Source of the DNA: Betaproteobacteria bacterium
Lineage (GTDB): Bacteria > Pseudomonadota > Gammaproteobacteria > Burkholderiales > Casimicrobiaceae
Length of the DNA: 64,000 nt
Direction: 5' to 3'
NCBI GenBank assembly: GCA_013298145.1
Contig: JAAFJO010000003.1
Span: forward strand, 124,001 to 188,000
Shown: piece after piece, positions 9,709-18,575 of the stretch
How the letters are laid out: each line of letters begins with the position of its first letter
Numbering within the stretch: the first letter of the stretch is position 1
Program-made: the position numbers and the translations under genes
The notes under the pieces: generated by a model
The model's input: only the letters and a program-made list of their open reading frames with translations
The model's database searches: none
What the model was told of the DNA's origin: nothing

Positions 9709-10503
9709 ATGCGATCATTGCGAATTTCGCTCGTGCTCCTCGGACTAGCTGCTGTATGTGCAGCGGCTTGGCCGTTCATTCAGCGCCAATACGCCGCCCA
9801 TCAGCAGGCTGCGGCTGAGCGCGCTCGTTCGGAGGCGCTGGCCGCCCAGACGAGTCAGCTAAAGTCTGAATTCGCCGCCGAGAGAGTGGCGATCATGAAG
9901 CGGCTGAACAGCCTGGTGGAATCAAAACAGTATGCGGAGGCGTTGAAACTTGCTTCCAAGTATCGGGCGACGAATGACCCGGAGTTGACTGCGCTGATAA
10001 ACACTGCCGGGACCGCATTGTCCGGAGAACAATTGCTCTCGCGGATGCAGCAGCTCGTGGCAAAAAGTTGCACGGGCGTTCAAGCAAAAGTGACTGCATC
10101 AAGGCTACTCGCAGCAGCCTATCCGGATGTGAAAGACGCAAGCACGCAAGACTGGAGCGTCGAACGCATCGAAATCGAGGGAGTGCTTCCGGCAATTCGA
10201 AAACGTCTCGCGGACGTGTCAACGGATGCTGTGGCCGGTTCTACAAATGCCCGCACGCTGCAGCTGCTTCGCGGTAAACACACAATGCGCTTGCACCCGC
10301 TGGTGCGAGACTCGCTGCTGCGCGCGCCAGACGGTGCTCAGCTTACTTGCGCGTGGCGCGTCAGCGGCACATGGCCGAGCGCGTCGGGCTCTGGACAGCG
10401 GCTTGATGGGTTTACGATGCAGCTTTGGTTCGCGCCGTCACTCACTGAGCGAACGCTTGAACATGACGTGCTCGACTACGCTCAGACGCGTGGCCGTCGC
10501 TAG
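9709..10503 (+). CDS. Membrane-anchored protein of unknown function
   Basis: A 264-residue protein begins with an N-terminal hydrophobic segment (SLVLLGLAAVCAAAWPFI) that should act as a signal anchor, followed by an alanine/glutamine/glutamate-rich helix (residues about 30-70) likely to be a coiled coil. The remaining periplasmic part has two spaced cysteines and no recognised motif. The ATG follows the terminator of the IPTL-CTERM gene by only 23 bases, so it needs its own promoter or read-through. It converges with the BLUF gene. Function unknown. Confidence 0.7.
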   Translation: MRSLRISLVLLGLAAVCAAAWPFIQRQYAAHQQAAAERARSEALAAQTSQLKSEFAAERVAIMKRLNSLVESKQYAEALKLASKYRATNDPELTALINTAGTALSGEQLLSRMQQLVAKSCTGVQAKVTASRLLAAAYPDVKDASTQDWSVERIEIEGVLPAIRKRLADVSTDAVAGSTNARTLQLLRGKHTMRLHPLVRDSLLRAPDGAQLTCAWRVSGTWPSASGSGQRLDGFTMQLWFAPSLTERTLEHDVLDYAQTRGRR

Positions 10504-10516
10504 CGTTGTTGCTTTG

Positions 10517-10936
10517 TTAGCTCGCGACGTTGGCAGTAGCCATCAGTTCTTCTAGAAGCGCCACTGAAACTTTGCCTGAAACTGAGTACGGGTCCAACAC
10601 GGGCTTCGCGGAATGTTTCATCAATATCGCCATGTTCACGCGATCAAAACTCACTTTTCCCATAGACCATGTGGCGAATTTGCGCTCGGTAATCTCTTCA
10701 AAGTGAAGTATCTGTACGTCATAGTGGCGAGGGTCGCGCGCAATACGCATGTACGTTTCGTTAACCTCTTTGCGGCCGCCTTCAAGCATTTGCAAAAACA
10801 CGACGCCGTTAGTGCATAGAACACCGGTGATCCCAGCGGGAGGGTTGTTTTTGCGTGACGAGCCGAGGACGGATTCGAGCACCGCGGGCGTAAGGGCCTC
10901 GGTTGCGCGGCTGGTGTAGACGAGACGTACTAGCAT
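10517..10936 (-). CDS. BLUF-domain blue-light sensor
   Basis: A short stand-alone BLUF protein (139 residues) that binds FAD and senses blue light. All key residues of the AppA photoreceptor are present at a constant offset of 14: Tyr7, Asn31, Gln49, Trp90 and Met92 (AppA Tyr21, Asn45, Gln63, Trp104, Met106). The motifs are LVRLVYTSRA, GITGVL, FLQMLEG and WSMG. A C-terminal tail of about 40 residues is the only extra part, so it must signal by protein-protein contact rather than a fused output domain. It lies 31 bases downstream of folE on the same strand, probably one operon. Confidence 0.93.
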   Translation of the reverse strand: MLVRLVYTSRATEALTPAVLESVLGSSRKNNPPAGITGVLCTNGVVFLQMLEGGRKEVNETYMRIARDPRHYDVQILHFEEITERKFATWSMGKVSFDRVNMAILMKHSAKPVLDPYSVSGKVSVALLEELMATANVAS

Positions 10937-10967
10937 TTTTGTATGGAATACCGATTAAGTTGGCGAG

Positions 10968-11711
10968 TTAGCGTTTTTTCGAATCAATGAGCGACAAAAA
11001 CTCCCGACGCAAGTTCGCGTCTTTCAGAAAAGATCCACGCATTACGCTGTTGATCATTTTTGAGTCCATGTCTTTCACGCCGCGCCAGTGCATGCAGAAG
11101 TGATCCGCTTCCATCACAACCGCAAGGCCATCTGGCTGAATCTTTTCCTGAAGCAGATTAGCGAGCATGGTGACTGCTTCCTCCTGAATCTGCGGGCGTG
11201 ACATAACCCATTCTGCGAGCCGCGCGTACTTAGACAAGCCGATCAGATTGGAATGTTGGTTCGGCATCACACCCACCCAGATGCGCCCGATGATTGGGCA
11301 GAAGTGATGCGAGCACGCAGAGCGAATCGTGATCGGCCCGACGATCATCAGTTCGTTTAAGTGCTCGACATTTGGAAACTCAGTGACAGGCGGCTGCGCG
11401 ACATAGCGGCCACGGAAGACCTCGTTGAGGTACATTTTGGCAACGCGCTTTGCCGTGTCTTGGGTGTTGTGATCGCTCTCGGTGTCGATCACGAGTGAAC
11501 GCAGCACTTCCCGCATTTTCGCCTCGACTTCGCTCTGAAGTTCGGCGGCTTCACCCTCGCGAATGAATTCGCTGATGTTGTCGTTAGCGTTGAAGCGCCT
11601 GCCAGACGCATGGATTCGCGCTCGAACACGCTCCGAGGCTGGCATTGCAGCTAAATCTCGTTCCGCGCTCTCTCGGGCCGAGGCAGTGGGGGCAGTGGTG
11701 TTTGTGGTCAT
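10968..11711 (-). CDS. folE: GTP cyclohydrolase I
   Basis: The enzyme converts GTP to dihydroneopterin triphosphate, the first step of tetrahydrofolate and pterin synthesis. Zinc ligands are visible in CSHHFCP and HFCMHW, and the signature GLSKYARLAEWVMSRPQIQE is intact. The track starts at a TTG (11726), but the ATG at 11711 fits better; either way there is an extra 45-60 residue N-terminal region before the catalytic domain. It is followed by the BLUF gene. In other proteobacteria folE occurs among light-induced genes with photolyases (for example LitR regulons); a similar role here is inferred from the neighbour only. Confidence 0.94.
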   Translation of the reverse strand: MTTNTTAPTASARESAERDLAAMPASERVRARIHASGRRFNANDNISEFIREGEAAELQSEVEAKMREVLRSLVIDTESDHNTQDTAKRVAKMYLNEVFRGRYVAQPPVTEFPNVEHLNELMIVGPITIRSACSHHFCPIIGRIWVGVMPNQHSNLIGLSKYARLAEWVMSRPQIQEEAVTMLANLLQEKIQPDGLAVVMEADHFCMHWRGVKDMDSKMINSVMRGSFLKDANLRREFLSLIDSKKR

Positions 11712-12249
11712 CAAGGAGGCTTTCAAAAAGAGTCGCGCCGCGGCCGCGACTCGGCGAACTGGCGCGCGCTCTTACGACGCTTGCGCTTGAAACTGACTGA
11801 TTCACGAAATGCCGCGAATCAACAGCTTTTTTAGACATAACGTGTGGCCCATCTTTCGGTTTGTCCAACCGTATCGACTTTCGTGCGAGACAAGCGCTGC
11901 ACCACTGGTTCGAAGTTTAGCGGTAATGGTCGTTTTGTTCAGAACAAAACTTCGACATTATGCAAAGTGCGAATATATAACTTTTACGACTTAACCGCTA
12001 TTACGTCTAGGCTAGCGCCTGATTTAGTTATACCTCAACAAATGAAGAATATCGTTTAAGTCATTAAATAATGTGGGCTAGGGCGTTTTTCTACTGCCTG
12101 GTATCAAGTCTTTTTGACCATTGCGCCCAGGGCGTGTAATCGCTACAACGATAAGTGTCAGTCCGACACGATGATGCTATGCAAGCCGCAATTCATGCGA
12201 TTCGCTGCGCTTGCGCTATCGCAACCTTACACCCTGGGGGCTTTTTCTA
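11712..12249. other. 538-base divergent control region between folE and the uracil permease
   Basis: No gene is supported here. It contains a perfect palindrome (listed separately), an AT-rich stretch near 11950-12070 and a small hairpin GTGTC/GACAC near 12155-12170. A run GGGGG lies just ahead of the permease ATG and could serve as its ribosome binding site. Confidence 0.55.
11932..11950. promoter_or_regulatory. Perfect inverted repeat, candidate operator for folE-BLUF
   Basis: GTTTTGTTC-A-GAACAAAAC is a perfect nine-base inverted repeat around one central base, flanked by a further imperfect GTCG...CGAC. It lies about 220 bases upstream of folE and about 300 bases upstream of the permease. 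The lack of a T tail argues against a terminator, so a dimeric repressor site is likely. The regulator is unknown. Confidence 0.55.
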
Positions 12250-13518
12250 ATGTCACTATTTAGCTGGAAAGAAAACACGAGCGGCGCTGTGATCGCGCCC
12301 GATGAGCGCCTGGCCTACGGCCCGAGCATCGTGATGGGCATGCAACACGTGATCGCGATGTTTGGTGCGACCGTGCTCGCGCCCATTTTGATGGGATTTG
12401 ATCCCAATATTGCAATATTGATGAGTGGCGTCGGGACCCTCATTTTCTATTTGATTGTTGGCGGACGCATTCCCAGCTACCTCGGATCAAGCTTTGCGTT
12501 TATTGGCGTCGTGATCGCCGCAACGGCCTATGCAGGGAAGGGGCCGAACGCGAATTTATCGGCCGCATTGGGTGGGATCATTGTCTGCGGCGCAGTGATC
12601 GTGGCGATTGGCCTTCTCGTGAAAGCAATTGGTGTCGGATGGATTGAGAAATTCATGCCGCCCGTGGTCACGGGTTCGGTCGTCGCGGTGATCGGTCTCA
12701 ATCTCGCAACCGTACCCATCAAAAACATGGCACCCACGCCTTTCGATGCGTGGATGCAGGCAATCACGTTTATCTGCGTCGGATTGGTCGCCGTCTACAC
12801 GAAAGGGCTCGTGCAGCGCTTGCTCATTTTGGTGGGGCTCATCGTCGCAACGATCATCTATGCCATCCTCACGAATGGCATGGGTCTCGGGAAACCGCTT
12901 GATCTCTCCGGCGTGGCCGCTGCGGCGTGGTTGGGTATGCCCAATTTTGTATCGCCCACGTTCAGCGGAAACGCGATTCTTCTCATCGCGCCAGTCGCCC
13001 TGATTCTCGTCGCGGAAAACTTGGGCCACGTGAAGGCAGTCGCCGCGATGACGGGGCGCAATCTCGATCAATCGATGGGCAACGCCTTCATCGGCGACGG
13101 CGTCGCCACAATGGTTTCTGGCAGCGTCGGCGGAACAGGGCAGACGACTTACGCCGAAAACATTGGCGTCATGGCTGCAACCAAGATTTACTCCACACTC
13201 ATCTTTGTGATCGCTGCCGTCATCGCCATCGTTCTTGGATTCTCGCCAAAATTTGGCGCGCTCATTCAAGCCATCCCGCTCGCTGTGATGGGCGGCATCT
13301 CCATCGTCGTCTTCGGCCTGATCGCCGTCGCTGGCGCAAAGATCTGGGTCGATAACAAAGTTGACTTTAGCGACAACACGAACTTGATCGTCGCCGCCGT
13401 CACCCTAATCCTCGGAACGGGCGACTACACGCTCGCCTTCGGTGATTTCAAAATGGGCGGTATTGGCACTGCGACGTTTGGTGCGATTTTGTTGTACGCG
13501 TTGTTGAGGAAACGCTAG
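12250..13518 (+). CDS. Uracil/xanthine permease, UraA family (NCS2)
   Basis: An inner-membrane nucleobase:proton symporter of about 422 residues with some 12-14 membrane segments. The N-terminal QHVIAMFGATVLAP and the signature GGTGQTTYAENIGVMA are diagnostic for the UraA branch of NCS2. The ATG at 12250 (MSLFSWKE) is preferred over the upstream GTG/TTG-type start of the track because the extra residues have no family counterpart and a GGGGG site lies before 12250. It stands alone with a repeat hairpin just after the stop. Uracil is the likely substrate by family resemblance. Confidence 0.9.
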   Translation: MSLFSWKENTSGAVIAPDERLAYGPSIVMGMQHVIAMFGATVLAPILMGFDPNIAILMSGVGTLIFYLIVGGRIPSYLGSSFAFIGVVIAATAYAGKGPNANLSAALGGIIVCGAVIVAIGLLVKAIGVGWIEKFMPPVVTGSVVAVIGLNLATVPIKNMAPTPFDAWMQAITFICVGLVAVYTKGLVQRLLILVGLIVATIIYAILTNGMGLGKPLDLSGVAAAAWLGMPNFVSPTFSGNAILLIAPVALILVAENLGHVKAVAAMTGRNLDQSMGNAFIGDGVATMVSGSVGGTGQTTYAENIGVMAATKIYSTLIFVIAAVIAIVLGFSPKFGALIQAIPLAVMGGISIVVFGLIAVAGAKIWVDNKVDFSDNTNLIVAAVTLILGTGDYTLAFGDFKMGGIGTATFGAILLYALLRKR

Positions 13519-13529
13519 GGCGTTCGACT

Positions 13530-13566
13530 CCCTCTCCCGCAGTGCGGGAGAGGGTTGGGGTGAGGG
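13530..13566. repeat. REP-like hairpin repeat (CCCTCTCCC family)
   Basis: An 11-base perfect stem CCCTCTCCCGC / GCGGGAGAGGG with a three-base loop is followed by TTGGGGTGAGGG. This is a widespread proteobacterial intergenic repeat form. It sits 11 bases after the permease stop and may act as terminator or mRNA stabiliser. A related element is at 47561-47720. Confidence 0.75.
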
Positions 13567-13747
13567 CGGTGGGGCGGGTAATCGGGATCGCACCTCACGA
13601 CCGCGTAGGGCGCGCGCTGCGCGACAAGCTGTCGCGGTCATTGCGCCTCGCGGGAAACGTATATGCGATCCTGTCGCACCACATATTGGCACCCGACGCG
13701 AAAGATTGAAGAAATGCGCTTCGCAACGTGAACAAAGGTGAGCGAAC

Positions 13748-14911
13748 TTGAATAGCCGAATTAACGCACTACTTGGTCAGCTTTTGTTCGCCTCCGAGGG
13801 AGATTCACTCGATTTCAAACGTGATCAATATCCGTTTTCTGGTGCCACAGACGAGCAAAAATCAGAGCTATTGAAGGACATCCTCGCGTTCGCAAACGCT
13901 TGGAGGCGGGATGATGCATATATTCTTATCGGGGTTGAAGAAGTAAAAGGCGGCCGTGCGAATATCGTCGGTCTAGCCAGCCACCTCGAAGACGCGAACC
14001 TGCAACAGTTCGTCTCCGGCAAAACTAGCAGTCCAGTGACGTTCTCATATCACCCTGTTGAATTCGAAAGAAAACAGATCGGAGTGATTCAAATTCCTCT
14101 GCAGCGTCGCCCGGTCTATCTGAAGAAAGCTTACGGCAAGTTGGAAGCTGAGAAGGTTTATCTGCGACGTGGTTCCTCAACCGATTTCGCAAAACCCGAC
14201 GAGATCGCTCAAATGGGGCAAGCATTCCTAAACGCGATCAAGCCTTCAGTGAGGTTGTCGACAAAGTTAGTCTTTGCGAATACAACGGAAGCTGCGGTCG
14301 AATGTAAAACTGATCATTTGGTGATTCCTGTCTCCGAGCTGCCTGATTTCGGTTACATGAACGACATGGGGTTAAGCGGCTTAAGCGCAGGATTGGCGAA
14401 CCTCAATGTCAATAACAACTACTGGAGAGAACTAGCAACGTACGAGTGCATTCATCGACAGAGTTGCAAGCTGCAACTGCTGATTGAGAACCATGGAGAT
14501 TCTGCGGCGACAGACTTCAAGGTGATATTGGAGTTAAAGAAGCACGGTCGTGAAGTGCTCGTCGCTGAAGAATATGAGCTCCCTCTGCGCCCCTCAGAGG
14601 ATCGTTGGGCGGCGGTACATGAGGTTGCGCTAAATAGCATCGGCTCGCGGCAACACCTTGTTTCGATTAGCAAAACAAACGACACCCACGTCGTGACGTT
14701 CGCGCTGCGGAAGTTACTCGCAAAAGAGCAGCTTGTTTTGAGTGATGTCGTTTGCTTCATCGCAAAGTCCTCTCGCGAGGTTTCTGTGAATTCGAAGATT
14801 CTTGCCACAGAGCTCGCTAATCCTGTACTTGAAAGCCACACACTGAAGTTCGCGGTCGATGAAGTTAACGAAAGCTGTAGCGAATTTCTAAGGCGGCACG
14901 GCTGCAATTAG
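13748..14911 (+). CDS. AlbA_2 (Schlafen-type) putative DNA-binding protein
   Basis: The first ~160 residues form an AlbA_2/Schlafen domain: EGDSLDFKRD, then a KSELLKDILAFANAW helix and the strand YILIGVEE, and finally VYLRRGSSTDFAKPDEI. Proteins with this domain are often transcriptional regulators or defence-linked ATPases. The C-terminal ~220 residues match nothing known to me and contain beta-rich segments. The start is a TTG with AAGGTG seven bases upstream; no ATG lies before the conserved domain, so TTG is required. Base composition is more AT-rich than the neighbouring permease, which with the adjacent toxin-antitoxin genes suggests a transferred patch. Confidence 0.82.
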   Translation: MNSRINALLGQLLFASEGDSLDFKRDQYPFSGATDEQKSELLKDILAFANAWRRDDAYILIGVEEVKGGRANIVGLASHLEDANLQQFVSGKTSSPVTFSYHPVEFERKQIGVIQIPLQRRPVYLKKAYGKLEAEKVYLRRGSSTDFAKPDEIAQMGQAFLNAIKPSVRLSTKLVFANTTEAAVECKTDHLVIPVSELPDFGYMNDMGLSGLSAGLANLNVNNNYWRELATYECIHRQSCKLQLLIENHGDSAATDFKVILELKKHGREVLVAEEYELPLRPSEDRWAAVHEVALNSIGSRQHLVSISKTNDTHVVTFALRKLLAKEQLVLSDVVCFIAKSSREVSVNSKILATELANPVLESHTLKFAVDEVNESCSEFLRRHGCN

Positions 14912-14937
14912 CCTAAACCTACGTGCAACTCTGGAAC

Positions 14938-14966
14938 TTGACAAATCGTACGCAATAACGTACGGT
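14938..14966 (+). promoter_or_regulatory. yefM-yoeB promoter with paired CGTACG operators
   Basis: A TTGACA -35 element at 14938-14943 is followed by two copies of the palindrome CGTACG (14947-14952 and 14959-14964) six bases apart; TACGGT at a 17-base spacing may be the -10. YefM antitoxins bind short palindromes of the TGTACA type, so this is probably the autoregulatory site. The start codon lies only about seven bases after the -10. Confidence 0.6.
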
Positions 14967-14972
14967 TAACAA

Positions 14973-15218
14973 ATGGCAACAGTTCTCACCGCCTCCGAAG
15001 CTCGCGCAAACCTCTACCGCATCATCGACGAAGCGGCAGATTCGCACGAGCCGATTTCGATCACGGGTAAGCGCGCCAATGCGGTTCTGATCGCCGAATC
15101 GGATTGGAACGCGATCCAAGAAACGCTCTATCTCCTCTCGATTTCCGGCATGCGTGAATCGATCAAGGAAGGTATGGCAACGCCGACCAAGAAACTTTCG
15201 AAGAAGCTCGATTGGTAG
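14973..15218 (+). CDS. yefM: YefM/Phd-type antitoxin
   Basis: An 81-residue antitoxin that neutralises the downstream YoeB ribonuclease and represses the operon. The N-terminal DNA-binding part reads VLTASEARANLYRIIDEA, and the middle EPISITGKRANAVLIAESDW is the typical Phd/YefM core; the C-terminal part (SISGMRESIKEGMATP) should wrap the toxin. The toxin gene begins 10 bases after its stop. Confidence 0.92.
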   Translation: MATVLTASEARANLYRIIDEAADSHEPISITGKRANAVLIAESDWNAIQETLYLLSISGMRESIKEGMATPTKKLSKKLDW

Positions 15219-15228
15219 TTCCTAGCTC

Positions 15229-15492
15229 GTGACCTGGCAACTCGTTTTCACGCAGCACGCGCAGAAAGACGCCAAGAAACTTGCGCAATCCGGTTTGAAG
15301 GAAAGTGCGCAGGCTTTGCTTTCAGTACTTGAACAAAACCCGTTTCAAAATCCACCGCCCTACGAAAAGCTCGTAGGCGATCTCGCAGGCGCGTACTCGC
15401 GACGGATCAACATTCAGCATCGACTTGTCTACGAAGTTCTTGACGATGAGAAAACCGTGAAGATGCTTCGCATGTGGTCGCACTACGAGTAA
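15229..15492 (+). CDS. yoeB: YoeB-type ribosome-dependent mRNA interferase toxin
   Basis: An 87-residue RelE-superfamily toxin that cleaves mRNA in the ribosomal A site. Family hallmarks are present: W..VFT..AQKDAKKL, NPF...PPYEKLVGDL, YSRRINIQHRLVYEV and the C-terminal MWSHYE, which carries the catalytic His-Tyr region. The start is GTG. The gene forms a pair with yefM. All catalytic residues appear intact, so the toxin is likely active. Confidence 0.94.
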   Translation: MTWQLVFTQHAQKDAKKLAQSGLKESAQALLSVLEQNPFQNPPPYEKLVGDLAGAYSRRINIQHRLVYEVLDDEKTVKMLRMWSHYE

Positions 15493-15690
15493 CAGGTACG
15501 AAGTAGGCTAGCGCAGTCACGAGCGGTGTGCGTTCTGTTCGGTGATCGCTTCGTGATAGCCGTGGATGAAGCCCGAATGCAAGCATCCGGGCAACGCTTC
15601 CTCGGGTCGCCCCTTAATCGTTGCTACGAATTGACGCGCTCGTCGCTTGCTCGATAACGTTCGCGCGTTTTCTCGAGCGGAGCGGATGCC

Positions 15691-16272
15691 GTGCAGTCAA
15701 CCAAAACGATAAAACGAAGCAGGGCGTTCAAGCTCGCGCGTCTTGCGAGCGGTCTTGCCATGTGCGTTGCCAGCTTTGGTGCACTTCAGGCCGAGGCGGA
15801 CACAGAGCGCGAGATCGGTGATGTCCTTTCGTATGCGATGCCTGCGGCGGTGCTTGGGTATGAGTTGTATCGTGGCGATAAAGAAGGTGCGTTGCAATTC
15901 ACGACGTCCTTCGCGGCAACAACGCTTGCGACGGAAGTGCTCAAGCGAACCACCAAAGTTGAGCGGCCAGATCGAACAAACGATCTCTCGTTTCCGTCCG
16001 GGCATGCAGCGCGCGCGTTCTCAGCCGCGAGCTACATTCATCGGCGACACGGTTGGGAATACGCTTTGCCCGCCTATGCGCTCGCTACTTACGTAGGCCA
16101 GACGCGCGTTCAGGCGAAGCGACATCGCTGGGGCGACATTGCGGGTGCAGTAGCTGTGTCCACCCTCGCGACGTGGTGGCTCGTCGATCCTAAATCGAAG
16201 AAGACAGTTGCCATTACGCCGCTCTACGACGGCGAATTCGCCGGTTTGATGGTGGCCGCGCGGTTCAGATAG
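15691..16272 (+). CDS. PAP2-family membrane phosphatase
   Basis: A 193-residue protein with an N-terminal signal or anchor and the three-part phosphatidic acid phosphatase motif: KRTTKVERP, FPSGHAARAF and TRVQAKRHRWGDI, giving the acid/base histidines and binding arginines. It probably dephosphorylates a lipid phosphate or pyrophosphate on the outer side of the inner membrane. The start is GTG with a weak site upstream, and the same frame has no nearby ATG. It stands between the toxin-antitoxin pair and uvrB without a shared operon. The substrate cannot be told. Confidence 0.88.
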   Translation: MQSTKTIKRSRAFKLARLASGLAMCVASFGALQAEADTEREIGDVLSYAMPAAVLGYELYRGDKEGALQFTTSFAATTLATEVLKRTTKVERPDRTNDLSFPSGHAARAFSAASYIHRRHGWEYALPAYALATYVGQTRVQAKRHRWGDIAGAVAVSTLATWWLVDPKSKKTVAITPLYDGEFAGLMVAARFR

Positions 16273-16486
16273 CCGCGCATTTGCTTGACGGTTTTGATCG
16301 ACGGTTTCCGTGTGCGGGCGTCACCTCGGGCGGTGTGTGTGGCGATGAACTGCTGCTATCAAGATGTACGCTGCCAACACGAATTAATTGGGCTAAAGAC
16401 GACAAAAACAAGTTATCGAAACGCTTGGTGTCGCCAGCTATCCCCAATCCATACAACGTCCTAGTGCTTTAGCCCTAGTGCAATTA

Positions 16487-16502
16487 CTGTGAATCTGCAC
16501 AG
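16487..16502 (+). promoter_or_regulatory. LexA (SOS) box upstream of uvrB
   Basis: CTGT-N8-ACAG matches the classical LexA consensus exactly in its invariant bases, and the flanks (TA before, TA two bases after) fit too. It is centred about 38 bases upstream of the uvrB ATG, as expected for SOS control of nucleotide excision repair. Confidence 0.88.
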
Positions 16503-16532
16503 CTATTTTCGTGCTCGCGCGATAATCCACAT

Positions 16533-18563
16533 ATGCGCGTTACTTATCCAAATTCACCGTATTCGTTGGAACAACCGTTTCCGCCTGCCGGCGATCAGCC
16601 CGCCGCGATCGCAACGCTCGTTGACGGCGTTGAATCGGGTTTGCAGTCGCAAACCTTGCTAGGCGTCACCGGCTCGGGCAAGACCTTCACCATGGCAAAC
16701 GTGATTGCTCAAACAGGGCGGCCTGCGATCGTTCTCGCGCCTAACAAAACGCTCGCGGCGCAGCTCTATTCGGAGTTCCGCGAATTTTTTCCCGACAACG
16801 CGGTGGAGTATTTCGTTTCCTATTACGACTACTACCAGCCCGAAGCGTACGTGCCATCGCGCGATCTCTACATTGAGAAAGACAGTGCGATTAACGAGCA
16901 CATTGAGCAGATGCGACTTTCTGCCACAAAGAGCATCATGGAGCGGCCCGATTGCGTGATCGTTGCGTCCGTTTCCTGCATTTACGGTATCGGCGATCCG
17001 GTGGATTACCACTCGATGATTCTGCATTTGCGCGAAGGCGACAAACTCGATCAACGCGCGGCGATTCGTCGGCTCACTGAAATGCAATATGACCGCAACG
17101 ACATGGATTTCACGCGCGGGCGCTTTCGTGTGCGAGGCGAGGTGATGGACATTTTCCCCGCAGAAAATGCAGAGACTGCGCTCCGTGTGACCTTCTTCGA
17201 CGATGAGATTGAGCAGATGCAATTGTTTGATCCGCTCACGGGCCATATCAAGCAAAAGATTAGTCGCTTCACGGTATTCCCCGGGTCGCACTACGTCTCG
17301 CCCCGTTCAAACGTATTGCGCGCGATGGAGGCCATCAAGCTCGAGCTTGCTGAGCGCAAAGAGCAATTCGTGAAAGAGATGAAGCTGCTCGAAGCGCAGC
17401 GGATCGAACAGCGCACGCGTTTTGATCTTGAAATGCTGCAAGAGATCGGTTTCTGCAAAGGCATCGAAAACTATTCGCGCCATATGAGTGGCCGTCAAGC
17501 GGGCGAAGCGCCGCCGACCTTGATCGACTATCTGCCCAACAATGCGCTCATGTTCATCGATGAGTCGCACGTCACCGTGAGTCAGGTGGGTGGCATGTAT
17601 CACGGTGATCGTTCACGCAAAGAAAATCTTGTGAACTATGGTTTCCGCTTGCCAAGCGCGCTCGACAATCGTCCGCTCAAGTTCGAAGAGTTTGAACGCC
17701 TCATGCCGCAAACGATTTTCGTGTCGGCAACACCTGCTGATTATGAAAAGAAACATGCGGGCCAAGTAGCGGAGCAGGTCGTGCGCCCCACCGGGCTGGT
17801 TGACCCTATTTTGCTCGTGCGCCCCGCCAGCAAGCAGGTGGATGATCTACTCGCAGAAGCGCACGCACGGGTGAAAGTGGGGGAGCGAATTCTGGTGACG
17901 ACGCTCACCAAGCGGATGGCGGAGGACTTAACCGATTACTTGAACGAAAACGGCCTTAAAGCGCGCTATCTGCATAGCGATATCGATACGGTGGAGCGCG
18001 TAGAGATCATCCGCGATTTGCGGCTTGGTGAGTTCGATGTGTTGGTTGGGATCAACTTGCTGCGAGAAGGGTTGGATATTCCCGAGGTGTCGCTCGTCGC
18101 GATTCTGGATGCCGATAAAGAAGGCTTCCTGCGCGCAGAGCGCTCGCTCATTCAAACAATTGGTCGCGCTGCCCGCCACATTAACGGCACCGCGATTTTG
18201 TACGCAGAAAAGATCACCGATTCGATGAAAAAGGCGATGGACGAAACCGAACGTCGTCGCAGGAAACAAACTGAGTTTAACGAAGCCAACGGCATCACGC
18301 CGATGGGCGTACAGAAAAAAATCAAAGACATCATCGACGGCGTGTACAACGCAGAGGATGAAAAGAAAAAAGGACGCGCGGAGAAAGTAAAGAATCAATT
18401 CGCGCAGCTCGATGAGAAGCAGCAAGAAAAGACGCTCAAATCACTCGAAAAAGCGATGATTGACGCGGCAAGAAACCTCGAGTTCGAAAAAGCTGCAGAG
18501 TTACGCGATCAACTCACCAAGTTGAAAGAGCAAATGTTTGGCGTGGGGAAAGTGGCGCTTTAA
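16533..18563 (+). CDS. uvrB: Excinuclease ABC subunit B
   Basis: This is the damage-verifying helicase-like subunit of nucleotide excision repair. It has the Walker A motif GVTGSGKT near residue 44, the beta-hairpin with [10 protein letters not shown] that inserts into DNA, helicase motifs including DESH and QTIGRAARH, and the C-terminal UVR domain [23 protein letters not shown] that binds UvrC. At 676 residues it is full length. The ATG at 16533 starts directly with [13 protein letters not shown] LexA box lies immediately upstream, so SOS induction is expected. Confidence 0.98.
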   Translation: MRVTYPNSPYSLEQPFPPAGDQPAAIATLVDGVESGLQSQTLLGVTGSGKTFTMANVIAQTGRPAIVLAPNKTLAAQLYSEFREFFPDNAVEYFVSYYDYYQPEAYVPSRDLYIEKDSAINEHIEQMRLSATKSIMERPDCVIVASVSCIYGIGDPVDYHSMILHLREGDKLDQRAAIRRLTEMQYDRNDMDFTRGRFRVRGEVMDIFPAENAETALRVTFFDDEIEQMQLFDPLTGHIKQKISRFTVFPGSHYVSPRSNVLRAMEAIKLELAERKEQFVKEMKLLEAQRIEQRTRFDLEMLQEIGFCKGIENYSRHMSGRQAGEAPPTLIDYLPNNALMFIDESHVTVSQVGGMYHGDRSRKENLVNYGFRLPSALDNRPLKFEEFERLMPQTIFVSATPADYEKKHAGQVAEQVVRPTGLVDPILLVRPASKQVDDLLAEAHARVKVGERILVTTLTKRMAEDLTDYLNENGLKARYLHSDIDTVERVEIIRDLRLGEFDVLVGINLLREGLDIPEVSLVAILDADKEGFLRAERSLIQTIGRAARHINGTAILYAEKITDSMKKAMDETERRRRKQTEFNEANGITPMGVQKKIKDIIDGVYNAEDEKKKGRAEKVKNQFAQLDEKQQEKTLKSLEKAMIDAARNLEFEKAAELRDQLTKLKEQMFGVGKVAL

Positions 18564-18575
18564 CGCGCGTCTCGA

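Noticed and set aside
18444-18480. Possible prophage or insertion-sequence genes anywhere in the window
   Set aside because: No transposase, integrase or phage structural protein was recognised in any frame; only small inverted-repeat elements are present.
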